The notes beneath the pieces were generated by a model. That model did no database searches. It was not told where the DNA came from and was given only the letters and a program-made list of their open reading frames with translations. Position numbers and translations under genes: made by a program. Below, piece after piece: positions 56,482-62,652 of a stretch of DNA of 64,000 bases (within the stretch, counting starts at the first letter, position 1; every line of letters starts with the position of its first letter). The DNA lies in contig JAHBUZ010000003.1 of assembly GCA_019637815.1 (NCBI GenBank), forward strand, positions 62,001 to 126,000, in the 5' to 3' direction. This DNA comes from Chloroflexota bacterium (GTDB lineage: Bacteria > Chloroflexota > Limnocylindria > Limnocylindrales > CSP1-4).

Positions 56482-56910
56482 ATGAGTGACGAAGGACCGG
56501 GCTTTCCCGAGCCTGGTGCAGTGGTCGCGCCACTGCTGGTGGTGGCCGACCTGGACCGCTCCCTGGACTTCTATCGTGGCCTGGGTGCCACCGTCGTCGT
56601 TCGATGGGACGAATACGCGCGCCTCGCGCTCGCCGGTGGGGCGCTCCACCTCGCCACCCCGACCAGCGGGGTCGAGGACCGGCTCAGCGTGGATCTCGCA
56701 CCCCCAGCCTCGATCCACCTGGGGACGGGCGAGGTCGTCATCGACGTGGCCGACTGTCACGCGACGTATGCAGCGCTCGCAGCACGAGGGGTCCGGTTCC
56801 TCGCACCACCCACCGAGCCGTCGTGGGGCGGCGAGATCCGGTGCTTCCTCCAGGACCCGGACGGCCACCTGATCGAGCTCAGCCAGGTGCTCCCTTCCGA
56901 GGACGACTGA
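56482..56910 (+). CDS. VOC-superfamily (glyoxalase/bleomycin-resistance-like) protein
   Basis: The start is most likely the ATG at 56482 (142 residues), although GTG 56437 and ATG 56458 are in frame. VVADLDRSLDFYRGLGATVVVRW and VVIDVADCHATYAALAARGVRF precede FLQDPDGHLIELSQVL, the paired beta-alpha-beta modules of VOC proteins, with a metal-type His/Glu in the last motif. The exact reaction cannot be deduced. Confidence 0.82.
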   Translation: MSDEGPGFPEPGAVVAPLLVVADLDRSLDFYRGLGATVVVRWDEYARLALAGGALHLATPTSGVEDRLSVDLAPPASIHLGTGEVVIDVADCHATYAALAARGVRFLAPPTEPSWGGEIRCFLQDPDGHLIELSQVLPSEDD

Positions 56911-56970
56911 AGCGCGCTGGGTCCGGTGCGGCGCTCGGATCCGTGGCGGTGGAGGTCATCGGCTCCAGTG

Positions 56971-57003
56971 CCTCGTGCTACACTGATGTCGTGTAGCACG
57001 AGG
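56971..57003 (+). promoter_or_regulatory. vapBC promoter-operator: perfect 13-bp inverted repeat over the -10
   Basis: CCTCGTGCTACAC (56971-56983), a seven-base spacer, and GTGTAGCACGAGG (56991-57003) form a perfect dyad. The extended -10 TGCTACACT (56976-56984) lies in the left arm, and the right arm ends five bases before the vapB ATG. It is the expected binding site for the VapB ribbon-helix-helix dimer in autoregulation. Confidence 0.75.
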
Positions 57004-57008
57004 TCACG

Positions 57009-57242
57009 ATGGCGAACCTGACCGTCACGATCGATGCCGAGGTCCTCAAGCGGGCGCGGATCCGGGCCCTCGAACAGGGCACGTCCGTGAATGCGCTCGT
57101 CGCCGAGTACCTGGCGAGCTACGCGGGTGAGGACGACGCCCGCGCGGCGATGCGGGAGTTCCTGGAACGGACACAGCACACCCACGCGAGCAGTGGCCCG
57201 GAAGGTCGCACGTGGCGACGTGAGGACCTGTACGACCTGTGA
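57009..57242 (+). CDS. vapB: VapB-type ribbon-helix-helix antitoxin
   Basis: The 77-residue protein begins ANLTVTIDAEVLKRARIRALEQGTSVNALVAEYLASYA, a ribbon-helix-helix DNA-binding domain. An acidic/aromatic C-terminal tail (RTWRREDLYDL) follows, of the sort that wraps a PIN toxin. It overlaps vapC by four bases. Expression is probably repressed by binding the palindrome directly upstream. Confidence 0.87.
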   Translation: MANLTVTIDAEVLKRARIRALEQGTSVNALVAEYLASYAGEDDARAAMREFLERTQHTHASSGPEGRTWRREDLYDL

Positions 57243-57688
57243 GTGGTGCCTTCATCGACACGAACGTGTGGGTCTACGCGGTCGACGAGGCAGAACCGAC
57301 GAAGCAACTCCGTGCCAAGGCGGCCATCCAGGCCGAGATGGCTGTCGGGATCGTCGTCTCGGCGCAGGTCCTGGGCGAGTTCTATGTCACGGCCACCCGC
57401 AAGCTGGCCCGACCGCTGCTCCATGCGGATGCGCAGGCCTATGTCCGGGACATGCGGCGACAACGGGTCGTACCGATCGGCGACCGGCTGGTGGACGAGG
57501 CGATCGCCGGAGCACAGTCCTGGCAGCTGTCCTACTGGGATGCGCTGCTGCTGGTCGCGGCCCGAACCGCCGGGTGCGATCGACTGCTGACGGAGGACCT
57601 CCAGCACGGCCGCGCGATCGACGGCGTCACCATCGTCGACCCGTTCCTGGAGGGTGCGGAGGGTGCTGATGCAGACCCAGGCGCATAA
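57239..57688 (+). CDS. vapC: VapC-type PIN-domain ribonuclease toxin
   Basis: The 149-residue protein starts at the GTG 57239. PIN acidic residues are D7 (FIDTNVWVYA), E47 (VLGEFYV), D101 (YWDALLLVAA) and D120 (LLTEDLQHG), so the Mg-dependent RNase site is complete. VapC toxins cleave tRNA or rRNA when not bound by VapB. The last ten residues are acidic and may be disordered. Confidence 0.9.
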   Translation: MSGAFIDTNVWVYAVDEAEPTKQLRAKAAIQAEMAVGIVVSAQVLGEFYVTATRKLARPLLHADAQAYVRDMRRQRVVPIGDRLVDEAIAGAQSWQLSYWDALLLVAARTAGCDRLLTEDLQHGRAIDGVTIVDPFLEGAEGADADPGA

Positions 57689-57707
57689 CGACACGTCGAC
57701 AGCCCAC

Positions 57708-57887
57708 TCACCGGGCGCGAGCGTCCGATCCGTCGACCAGTCGATGGGCATCGCGCTCCGCGCGCACGCAGACCAGGCAGAGCGTCGCCGCTTCGGGGCC
57801 GACGAGGTAGATGCGGGCGAACTCCGGCCAGTGGCCACGACATATCCGATGCAGGAGGCCCGCTCGGCAGGGGCGTCGGCGAGACAT
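57708..57887 (-). CDS. small cysteine-containing protein, unknown
   Basis: On the minus strand an excellent ribosome-binding site (AGGAGGAGG ending five bases before the ATG at 57887) precedes a 59-residue frame starting MSRRRPCRAGLLHRICRGHW and containing CLVCVRAERDAH. The Cys/His spacing could form a small metal site. The family is unknown. Its promoter would overlap the dif-like site just upstream. Confidence 0.5.
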   Translation of the reverse strand: MSRRRPCRAGLLHRICRGHWPEFARIYLVGPEAATLCLVCVRAERDAHRLVDGSDARAR

Positions 57888-57959
57888 CGGTACCTCCTCC
57901 TGTGTATCCCTGGCGACAACAGCACGCGTTTCTGGCAACCGCACCTCCGTGGAACTGAC

Positions 57960-57987
57960 CTGTTACATAACTTCGATTATCGGAAGT
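57960..57987 (-). other. dif-like XerC/XerD recombination site
   Basis: On the minus strand the 28 bp read as arm ACTTCCGATAA (57987-57977), a six-base centre (57976-57971), and arm TTATGTAACAG (57970-57960). This is the XerC arm/6-bp/XerD arm layout. From memory, B. subtilis dif has arms ACTTCCTAGAA and TTATGTAAACT, matching 9 of 11 and about 8 of 11. The site is an AT-rich island in GC-rich DNA. It may be the chromosomal dif or an attachment site of a Xer-using mobile element. Confidence 0.6.
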
Positions 57988-58089
57988 GTGATACGGTGGG
58001 ACTCGAGGGTGAGTGACCTCGCGACCTCCTCCCGCTGAGGTCCTCCCCTCGGAGCCCCTGGAGTCTTGAGAGCCCCGACCGAGGTCGCA

Positions 58090-58095
58090 TACACT
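58090..58095 (+). promoter_or_regulatory. -10 of a leaderless small gene
   Basis: TACACT, six bases, then GTG at 58102; no Shine-Dalgarno. Confidence 0.55.
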
Positions 58096-58101
58096 CGGTT
58101 C

Positions 58102-58344
58102 GTGACACGCATCGATGCCTCGGAACGTCGCTCGATGGTCGAGGCGGTCGATCGACTCATCGACGAACAGCGGTCGCGATGCTTCTGGTACCTCCGATCG
58201 GACTGGTATCCCCGGGACGACCGGGCGCGCGTCCGCGCCCTGCGTCGGATCGAGGAGCGTGGCGATGTCGAGACCGTTGCTCGATCCGCTACCCTGAGAC
58301 GATGGTTCTCACCGAGCTCCAGCGCCGGATCTGTCGACTCCTAG
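58102..58344 (+). CDS. small partner protein of the AbiEii-like nucleotidyltransferase (putative antitoxin)
   Basis: The 80-residue protein reads VDRLIDEQRSRCFWYLRSDWYPRDDRARVRALRRIEERGDVETVARSATLRRWF. The frame extends to TTG 58066, but the -10 position fixes the GTG 58102 as start. Short proteins of this Cys-Phe-Trp-Tyr-Leu-Arg type are, to my recollection, often encoded just ahead of nucleotidyltransferase genes. The downstream gene overlaps it by 43 bases. An antitoxin role is inferred from this pairing; it is not the winged-helix AbiEi family. Confidence 0.6.
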   Translation: MTRIDASERRSMVEAVDRLIDEQRSRCFWYLRSDWYPRDDRARVRALRRIEERGDVETVARSATLRRWFSPSSSAGSVDS

Positions 58345-59138
58345 CACGGACGCGCGTCGAGTCTGGCGAGAGCTACGTCGCGGGTGCGGTGGCGCTCAAC
58401 GAGGCGATCGGCGCGATGCGTATCTCGCGGGACATCGACCTGTTCCACGACACGGACGAGGCCCTCATGGTGAGCTGGCAGGCGGACCGCCGCCTGCTCG
58501 AGGCGAGTGGGTTCGATGTGGAGATCGTGCGGGAGCGGCCGACGTTCATCGAAGCCCATGTCGCTTCGACCGAGGGTGGGGTGCGCGTCGAGTGGGCGCG
58601 TGACAGTGCCTTCCGATTCTTCCCGCTCGTGGCGCATCCGGACTTCGGGCTGGTGCTCCATCCGTTCGACCTCGCCACCAACAAGGTACTGGCGCTCGTG
58701 GGACGGCTCGAGGTCCGCGATTGGGTGGATGTGATCGAGAGCGACGCGCATATCCAGCCGCTCGGCTACCTCGCGTGGGCGGCGTGTGCCAAGGACCCGG
58801 GCTTCGCGCCCGGTGCCATCCTGGACGCCGCGGCTCGCTCGGCTCGATACGCCGCCGATGAGGTGGCCGAGCTCGCGTACGAGGGTGATCCGCCGGATGC
58901 AGCCACGTTGGGTCGGCGCTGGCATGGGATGCTCGCTGACGCCCGGCGCGTCGTGGGTCTGTTGCCGCCCGGCGAGATGGGGAGCTGTGTCCTCGGCGCG
59001 ACAGGCGACCTGGAACGGGCAGACCCCGATGAGTTGGCGCGCCTGGTCCAGGAAGGCCTGCTGACCTATCACCATGGCCGGATCGGCGGCGTGCTGCCCA
59101 TGGTCGGCGGACTCCCCCACCCTCCCAGGCCAACCTGA
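58302..59138 (+). CDS. AbiEii/AbiGii-like nucleotidyltransferase
   Basis: The ATG at 58302 gives 278 residues. YVAGAVALNEAIGAMRISRDIDLFHD carries the nucleotidyltransferase D-x-D (DID) after a substrate-like loop, and HPFDLATNKVLALVGRLEVRDWVDVIE is the family's central motif with the Lys. AbiEii-type enzymes act as toxins that modify tRNA 3' ends in abortive infection. Activity here is inferred. It follows its small partner and lies next to other toxin-antitoxin genes. Confidence 0.8.
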   Translation: MVLTELQRRICRLLARTRVESGESYVAGAVALNEAIGAMRISRDIDLFHDTDEALMVSWQADRRLLEASGFDVEIVRERPTFIEAHVASTEGGVRVEWARDSAFRFFPLVAHPDFGLVLHPFDLATNKVLALVGRLEVRDWVDVIESDAHIQPLGYLAWAACAKDPGFAPGAILDAAARSARYAADEVAELAYEGDPPDAATLGRRWHGMLADARRVVGLLPPGEMGSCVLGATGDLERADPDELARLVQEGLLTYHHGRIGGVLPMVGGLPHPPRPT

Positions 59139-59204
59139 GGCCGCGGGGTCCCGCGATGCGCACCGGGTCCACGGTGGCGATCATGCGGATACCGATCTCC
59201 AGGA

Positions 59205-59441
59205 TCAGCCGTCGTCGCGCCGACCTGCGGCCATCTCCGTCAGCATCTGATCGATATCCGCGGTGGGCGCGCCAAGGGCCGCGAGACGATCCAAGGGGTC
59301 GAGCCCGGGCCGATCGGTGAGGAGGTGGCGTTCGATCGCTTCGCGGACCCACGCGCTGGTCGAGAGGTGTCGACGGCGCGCGGCGACTCGGACGTCCTGT
59401 TGGACGTGGTCCGGGAGCAGGATTTGGAGACGGCGGCTCAT
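59205..59441 (-). CDS. ribbon-helix-helix (CopG-type) protein, orphan antitoxin
   Basis: Minus-strand frame from the ATG at 59441; 78 residues. SRRLQILLPDHVQQDVRVAARRRHLSTSAWVREAIERHL is a ribbon-helix-helix domain. The C-terminal half (DPLDRLAALGAPTADIDQMLTEM) resembles toxin-binding tails. No PIN or ParE-like toxin gene is adjacent on this strand. It is divergent from the PPOX gene with a shared 33-base intergenic region. Confidence 0.72.
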   Translation of the reverse strand: MSRRLQILLPDHVQQDVRVAARRRHLSTSAWVREAIERHLLTDRPGLDPLDRLAALGAPTADIDQMLTEMAAGRRDDG

Positions 59442-59449
59442 CGATGCGT

Positions 59450-59455
59450 ACTGTA
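59450..59455 (-). promoter_or_regulatory. -10 of the RHH gene (leaderless)
   Basis: On the minus strand TACAGT lies eight bases before the ATG at 59441. It is divergent from, and partly interleaved with, the PPOX promoter, so RHH binding could control both. Confidence 0.45.
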
Positions 59456-59461
59456 CGAGGG

Positions 59462-59467
59462 TATCTT
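59462..59467 (+). promoter_or_regulatory. -10 of a leaderless PPOX gene
   Basis: TATCTT, seven bases, then ATG at 59475; no Shine-Dalgarno. Confidence 0.45.
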
Positions 59468-59474
59468 GTCCGTC

Positions 59475-59900
59475 ATGCGCATCCCTGACGCCGTTCGTGA
59501 CTTCCTGGCCACCGGTCCCCTCGCCCATGTGGTGCTTCGGCACGCCGATGACCGTCTCCATGTGACCCTCTCGTGGGTGGGTGTCGAGGGGGACGAGGTG
59601 GTGTTCTCCACGTTCTACTCGCCGCACAAGGTGCGGGACCTGATGGCGGACCCGAGGGTCACGCTGTCCTTCCAGGCGAACGAGCATGCCGGTCCCGGCC
59701 TGTGGCCGTACCTCGTGATCGATGGTGTCGCCCGCGTGACGGAGGGTGGGGCACTCCCCTTCATGGACCGGATCGCGCCGGCGTATCTCGGCCCAGGTGC
59801 CATGTTCCCGGCGCGCGATGCGCCCGCTGGCTGGCTGTTCCACGTGTCGGTGGAACGCATCTACGGCGTGGGACCCTGGCGCGAGTCCGAGGCGGGATGA
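59475..59900 (+). CDS. PPOX-class (F420/FMN-binding split barrel) oxidoreductase
   Basis: The 141-residue protein has the split-barrel pattern PLAHVVLRHADDRLHVTLSWVGVEGDEVVFSTFYSPHKVRDLMADPRVTLSFQ, followed by YLVIDGVARVTEGG. The Lys in HKVRDL and the flanking region fit cofactor phosphate binding in F420-dependent relatives. F420 versus FMN and the substrate cannot be settled by reading. Confidence 0.78.
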   Translation: MRIPDAVRDFLATGPLAHVVLRHADDRLHVTLSWVGVEGDEVVFSTFYSPHKVRDLMADPRVTLSFQANEHAGPGLWPYLVIDGVARVTEGGALPFMDRIAPAYLGPGAMFPARDAPAGWLFHVSVERIYGVGPWRESEAG

Positions 59901-59906
59901 CGGGGG

Positions 59907-59912
59907 CATACT
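59907..59912 (+). promoter_or_regulatory. -10 of a leaderless DUF2461 gene
   Basis: CATACT, six bases, then ATG at 59919; no Shine-Dalgarno. Confidence 0.45.
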
Positions 59913-59918
59913 CCGGGC

Positions 59919-60629
59919 ATGTCGCAGACCAGCGCGTTCGACGGCTTCCGGCCCGACGCCATCCAGTTCATGGCGGACCTCGCCGAGCACAACGAGCGTG
60001 CCTGGTTCCAGCCGCGCAAGGCTGACTTCGAGGAGCTGATCCGCGAGCCGTTCGAGCGACTGGTCGAGGCGCTGGCGGTGCGATTCGATGCGCGTGGGTT
60101 GCCGCTCCTGGCCGACCCCAGGCGGTCGATCTTCCGGATCCACCGGGACACCCGGTTCTCCAAGGACAAGTCGCCGTACAAGACCCATCAGGCGGCGCGC
60201 TTCACGTGGACCGGCGACGAGTCGCCCTTCGCCGAGCGGTCGCACGGGGCGGGCGGGTACTTCCACTTCGAGCCCGGCAGCATGTACGTCGGCGGCGGCA
60301 TGTTCATGCCCGAGCGGGCCATGCTCGACGCGTGGCGACGCCGGGTGGCGGATGCTCCCGAGGAGGTCCACGCGGCGATCGAGGAGCCCGCGTTCGCTGC
60401 GATGTTCGGGCAGGTCACCAGCCACGAGCCGTTCAAGCGGATGCCGCCGGGCTACCCCGCGGACCATCCCGATGCCGAGCTGCTCCGGATGCGCGACGTC
60501 GTGTTCGGGCGACCGCTCTCGGACGAGGAGGTCCTCTCCTCCACCCTGCCCGACACACTCGCTGAGGCATTCGCGGCGGCGATGCCCGTGTTCCGGTTGC
60601 TCGCCTCGCTGCGGCCGGCGGACGACTGA
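59919..60629 (+). CDS. DUF2461 family protein
   Basis: The 236-residue protein matches DUF2461: FDGFRPDAIQFMADLAEHNERAWFQPRKADFEELIREPFERLV, IFRIHRDTRFSKDKSPYKTHQAARF and GGYFHFEPGSMYVGGGMFMPERAMLDAWR. The function of the family is unknown. The length is typical and the gene is intact. Confidence 0.88.
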   Translation: MSQTSAFDGFRPDAIQFMADLAEHNERAWFQPRKADFEELIREPFERLVEALAVRFDARGLPLLADPRRSIFRIHRDTRFSKDKSPYKTHQAARFTWTGDESPFAERSHGAGGYFHFEPGSMYVGGGMFMPERAMLDAWRRRVADAPEEVHAAIEEPAFAAMFGQVTSHEPFKRMPPGYPADHPDAELLRMRDVVFGRPLSDEEVLSSTLPDTLAEAFAAAMPVFRLLASLRPADD

Positions 60630-60639
60630 CAGCGGACGA

Positions 60640-61185
60640 CTACCCCTCCCCCTCGAACGACCGCTCCAGGGCTGCATCATCCGCGAGGAAGTCCTCCGTC
60701 ATGGTGATCTGCCCGCGCAGCGCCCCGAGCATCCGATCCGGCCGAAGCGGCTGGCCGTCCATGGCACGCAAGGCCTCGATGGCGGCGCGCTCATCCTCGT
60801 CCAGCGCTTCGGCGTCAGGGTCGGGCGTGCCCAGGAAGGTCTCGACGATCTCGACCGCCACCTCCGGCGCAAGTCGCTTGAGACTCATCGCCAGTACGTT
60901 CGCGTCGTTCCAGAGCCGTGCGACTCGGGCGATCCACGGCTCCCATCCGAGGGCGCAGCGGACTCCCGGCACCTTGTTCGCAGCCATGGCCACGCCGGTC
61001 CCGGTCCAGCACATCACGACACCGTAGTCGACGGTCCCGTCTGCGACCGCTCTCCCGACCGCTGCTCCGATGCCCGGCCATGCAGGGCCGCCTTCGACCG
61101 CGATCAGCTCGACGTGGTCGGCGAGCCATGTCTGGACCGCTCGGGTGGTCTCGCTCTCATCGTCCGCCGCGAATGCGACCCGCAT
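60640..61185 (-). CDS. RpiB/LacAB-like sugar-phosphate isomerase
   Basis: Minus-strand ATG at 61185; 181 residues. The core has PGIGAAVGRAVADGTVDYGVVMCWTGTGVAMAANKVPGVRCAL with C59 at the catalytic position, and RLWNDANVLAMSLK where RpiB usually has HNDANVL, so the catalytic-type His is Trp92. The usual CGTG is CWTG. It is probably a divergent aldose-ketose isomerase; substrate unknown. The last 60 residues are acidic and extra. Confidence 0.78.
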   Translation of the reverse strand: MRVAFAADDESETTRAVQTWLADHVELIAVEGGPAWPGIGAAVGRAVADGTVDYGVVMCWTGTGVAMAANKVPGVRCALGWEPWIARVARLWNDANVLAMSLKRLAPEVAVEIVETFLGTPDPDAEALDEDERAAIEALRAMDGQPLRPDRMLGALRGQITMTEDFLADDAALERSFEGEG

Positions 61186-61243
61186 CTCGTGACCCTCCGC
61201 GCTTGACCGAGATCGTAGCGCGCCCTTCCACGAAGCGTGACGG

Positions 61244-61870
61244 TCAGCGAAGGCCGTAGCCCAGGTCGTCTGCGAGTCGTCGAAGCGGGAGGTCGAGCCC
61301 CGGGTGCACCAGCGGGATGTGGAGGCTCGGGTGACTCGGCATCGCGTCCTCGACCACCTCGAAGAGCGCGAGGTTCCGCGAGCCTCCGGCCATGGATGAT
61401 CGATAGAGCAGCCCCTGGATCGACGGATACGCTGCCCGGATCGCTCGGCTCCATGCCCGGGCGATGTCACGCCGCCCCGTCGACAGCGCCTGGCTGGCAC
61501 CCGCCCGAGTCGGCCATGCACCGGTGAGATCGAGCAACGGCACCTCCCGGTGCAGCTCGAACCCCGCGAGCCACGGCTCGCCCCAGGTGCGGTCGATGAT
61601 CCGCGTCTCCTGGAAGACTTCCGCGACCGTGGCGATGATGTCCAGCGCGGCGTAGATGATCCCGTGAGCCGGGTCGTCGTGCGGAGGCCGAGGATGGGGG
61701 TCGAAGCGGCCGGTGGCGAGTGGCCCGTACCGTCGGAACGCCGACCAGGTCGATGGATGGCGGCCACCCGCCCGATAGATGCGCCAGGTGGTCGTTCCTG
61801 TGGGGAGTCGGTGGATGTCGCGGGCCCGCAGGAGCGGCAGGCGCTCGGGTGGCAGTGGGAGCTTGGCCAC
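61244..61870 (-). CDS. RES-domain toxin
   Basis: Minus-strand GTG at 61870; 208 residues. The RES fold is visible in TTTWRIYRAGGRHPSTWSAFRRYG, GRFDPHPRPPHDDPAHGIIYAALDIIATVAEVFQETR and GLLYRSSMAGGSRNLALFE, with the Arg, Glu and Ser implied in catalysis. RES toxins such as MbcT and ParT break down or transfer NAD. It follows its antitoxin gene by nine bases. Confidence 0.85.
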   Translation of the reverse strand: MAKLPLPPERLPLLRARDIHRLPTGTTTWRIYRAGGRHPSTWSAFRRYGPLATGRFDPHPRPPHDDPAHGIIYAALDIIATVAEVFQETRIIDRTWGEPWLAGFELHREVPLLDLTGAWPTRAGASQALSTGRRDIARAWSRAIRAAYPSIQGLLYRSSMAGGSRNLALFEVVEDAMPSHPSLHIPLVHPGLDLPLRRLADDLGYGLR

Positions 61871-61879
61871 GGGTGCGGA

Positions 61880-62521
61880 CTACAGGTCGCGGGCGAGGGC
61901 CACCACCGGCTCGGGCGCCCCGCCGGATCGAAGCCAGTCCAGGGGCGAAACGAGCGAATCGCCGAGCTCGAGGTCCGAGCTCGCTGCGGTCAGGAAGGAC
62001 CATGCGTCGACCGGATGCAGATCCTCCGGCAGCGCGGTCACGACAGCCGACAGACCGCGGACCTGCCGGTCCCCGTCGAACTGTGCGCGCGGGAACCGCC
62101 ACTCCTCCCCTTCCCTGATCGCGAACAGCGTCCGCTCCGTGGCGCGTTGCCGGATGCGTGCGGGGGTGACACCGAGGCGCCCGGACACCTCAAGCACGTC
62201 GGCGGAGTCAGCAAGGAGCGCCGCGTATCGAGCGATGGTGGCGGCCACCGGATCGGGTTCGCTGCTCCGACGCGGCGAGAGGTCGAGGCCACCCGCGTCG
62301 AGGAGCCTGCGCTCGTGTTCGGCCATCTGGGAGGCCGGATCGGCGATCCCTGACGGCCGAGCATCCCGGACCGCAGCGATGGCGACCGCCGAGAAGCGGC
62401 GCTCGTCGATCCCCGCCGAACGCAGCGCAGCGCGAAGCGCCGCGAGCTCGTCGCGCGCCGGGTGGCGCTCCTGCGACGCCGCCGCGGATGTGGCCTTGGT
62501 TCTTGTCTGGGCTATCGACAC
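61880..62521 (-). CDS. Xre/MbcA/ParS-like antitoxin of the RES toxin
   Basis: Minus-strand GTG at 62521; 213 residues. An alpha-helical protein with a winged/HTH-like segment (LADSADVLEVSGRLGVTPARIRQRATERTLFAIREGEEWRFPRAQF), then LPEDLHPVDAWSFLTAASSDLELGDSLVSPLDWLRSGGAPEPVVALARDL. The latter is the DUF2384-like toxin-binding part, found typically upstream of RES toxins. Expression is leaderless from TATCAT six bases before the GTG. Confidence 0.82.
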   Translation of the reverse strand: MSIAQTRTKATSAAASQERHPARDELAALRAALRSAGIDERRFSAVAIAAVRDARPSGIADPASQMAEHERRLLDAGGLDLSPRRSSEPDPVAATIARYAALLADSADVLEVSGRLGVTPARIRQRATERTLFAIREGEEWRFPRAQFDGDRQVRGLSAVVTALPEDLHPVDAWSFLTAASSDLELGDSLVSPLDWLRSGGAPEPVVALARDL

Positions 62522-62527
62522 AAGTAC

Positions 62528-62533
62528 ATGATA
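62528..62533 (-). promoter_or_regulatory. -10 of the Xre/RES operon (leaderless)
   Basis: TATCAT on the minus strand, then exactly six bases, then GTG at 62521. Confidence 0.55.
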
Positions 62534-62585
62534 GACGCGCGAGTCAGCCGCGGCAAGTCTCGTGGAGCCGTCACACGCAGACGCT

Positions 62586-62647
62586 ATATGACCCTCGAGT
62601 CGTTGGGCTGTGCCGCATATGACCCCGGAGTCGTTGGGCTGTGCCGC
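62586..62647 (+). repeat. 2 x 31-bp tandem repeat
   Basis: Units 62586-62616 and 62617-62647 are identical except for two or three bases near the centre. They lie between the Xre/RES promoter and the end of the next minus-strand gene, within about 130 non-coding bases. The role is unknown; they could be regulator-binding sites or a scar. Confidence 0.8.
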
Positions 62648-62652
62648 CGCCC

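Noticed and set aside
57956-57995. Same AT-rich stretch as a loxP- or FNR-type palindrome
   Set aside because: The ATAACTTCG likeness to loxP is limited to one arm; the two 11-bp Xer arms with a six-base centre explain the whole site better.
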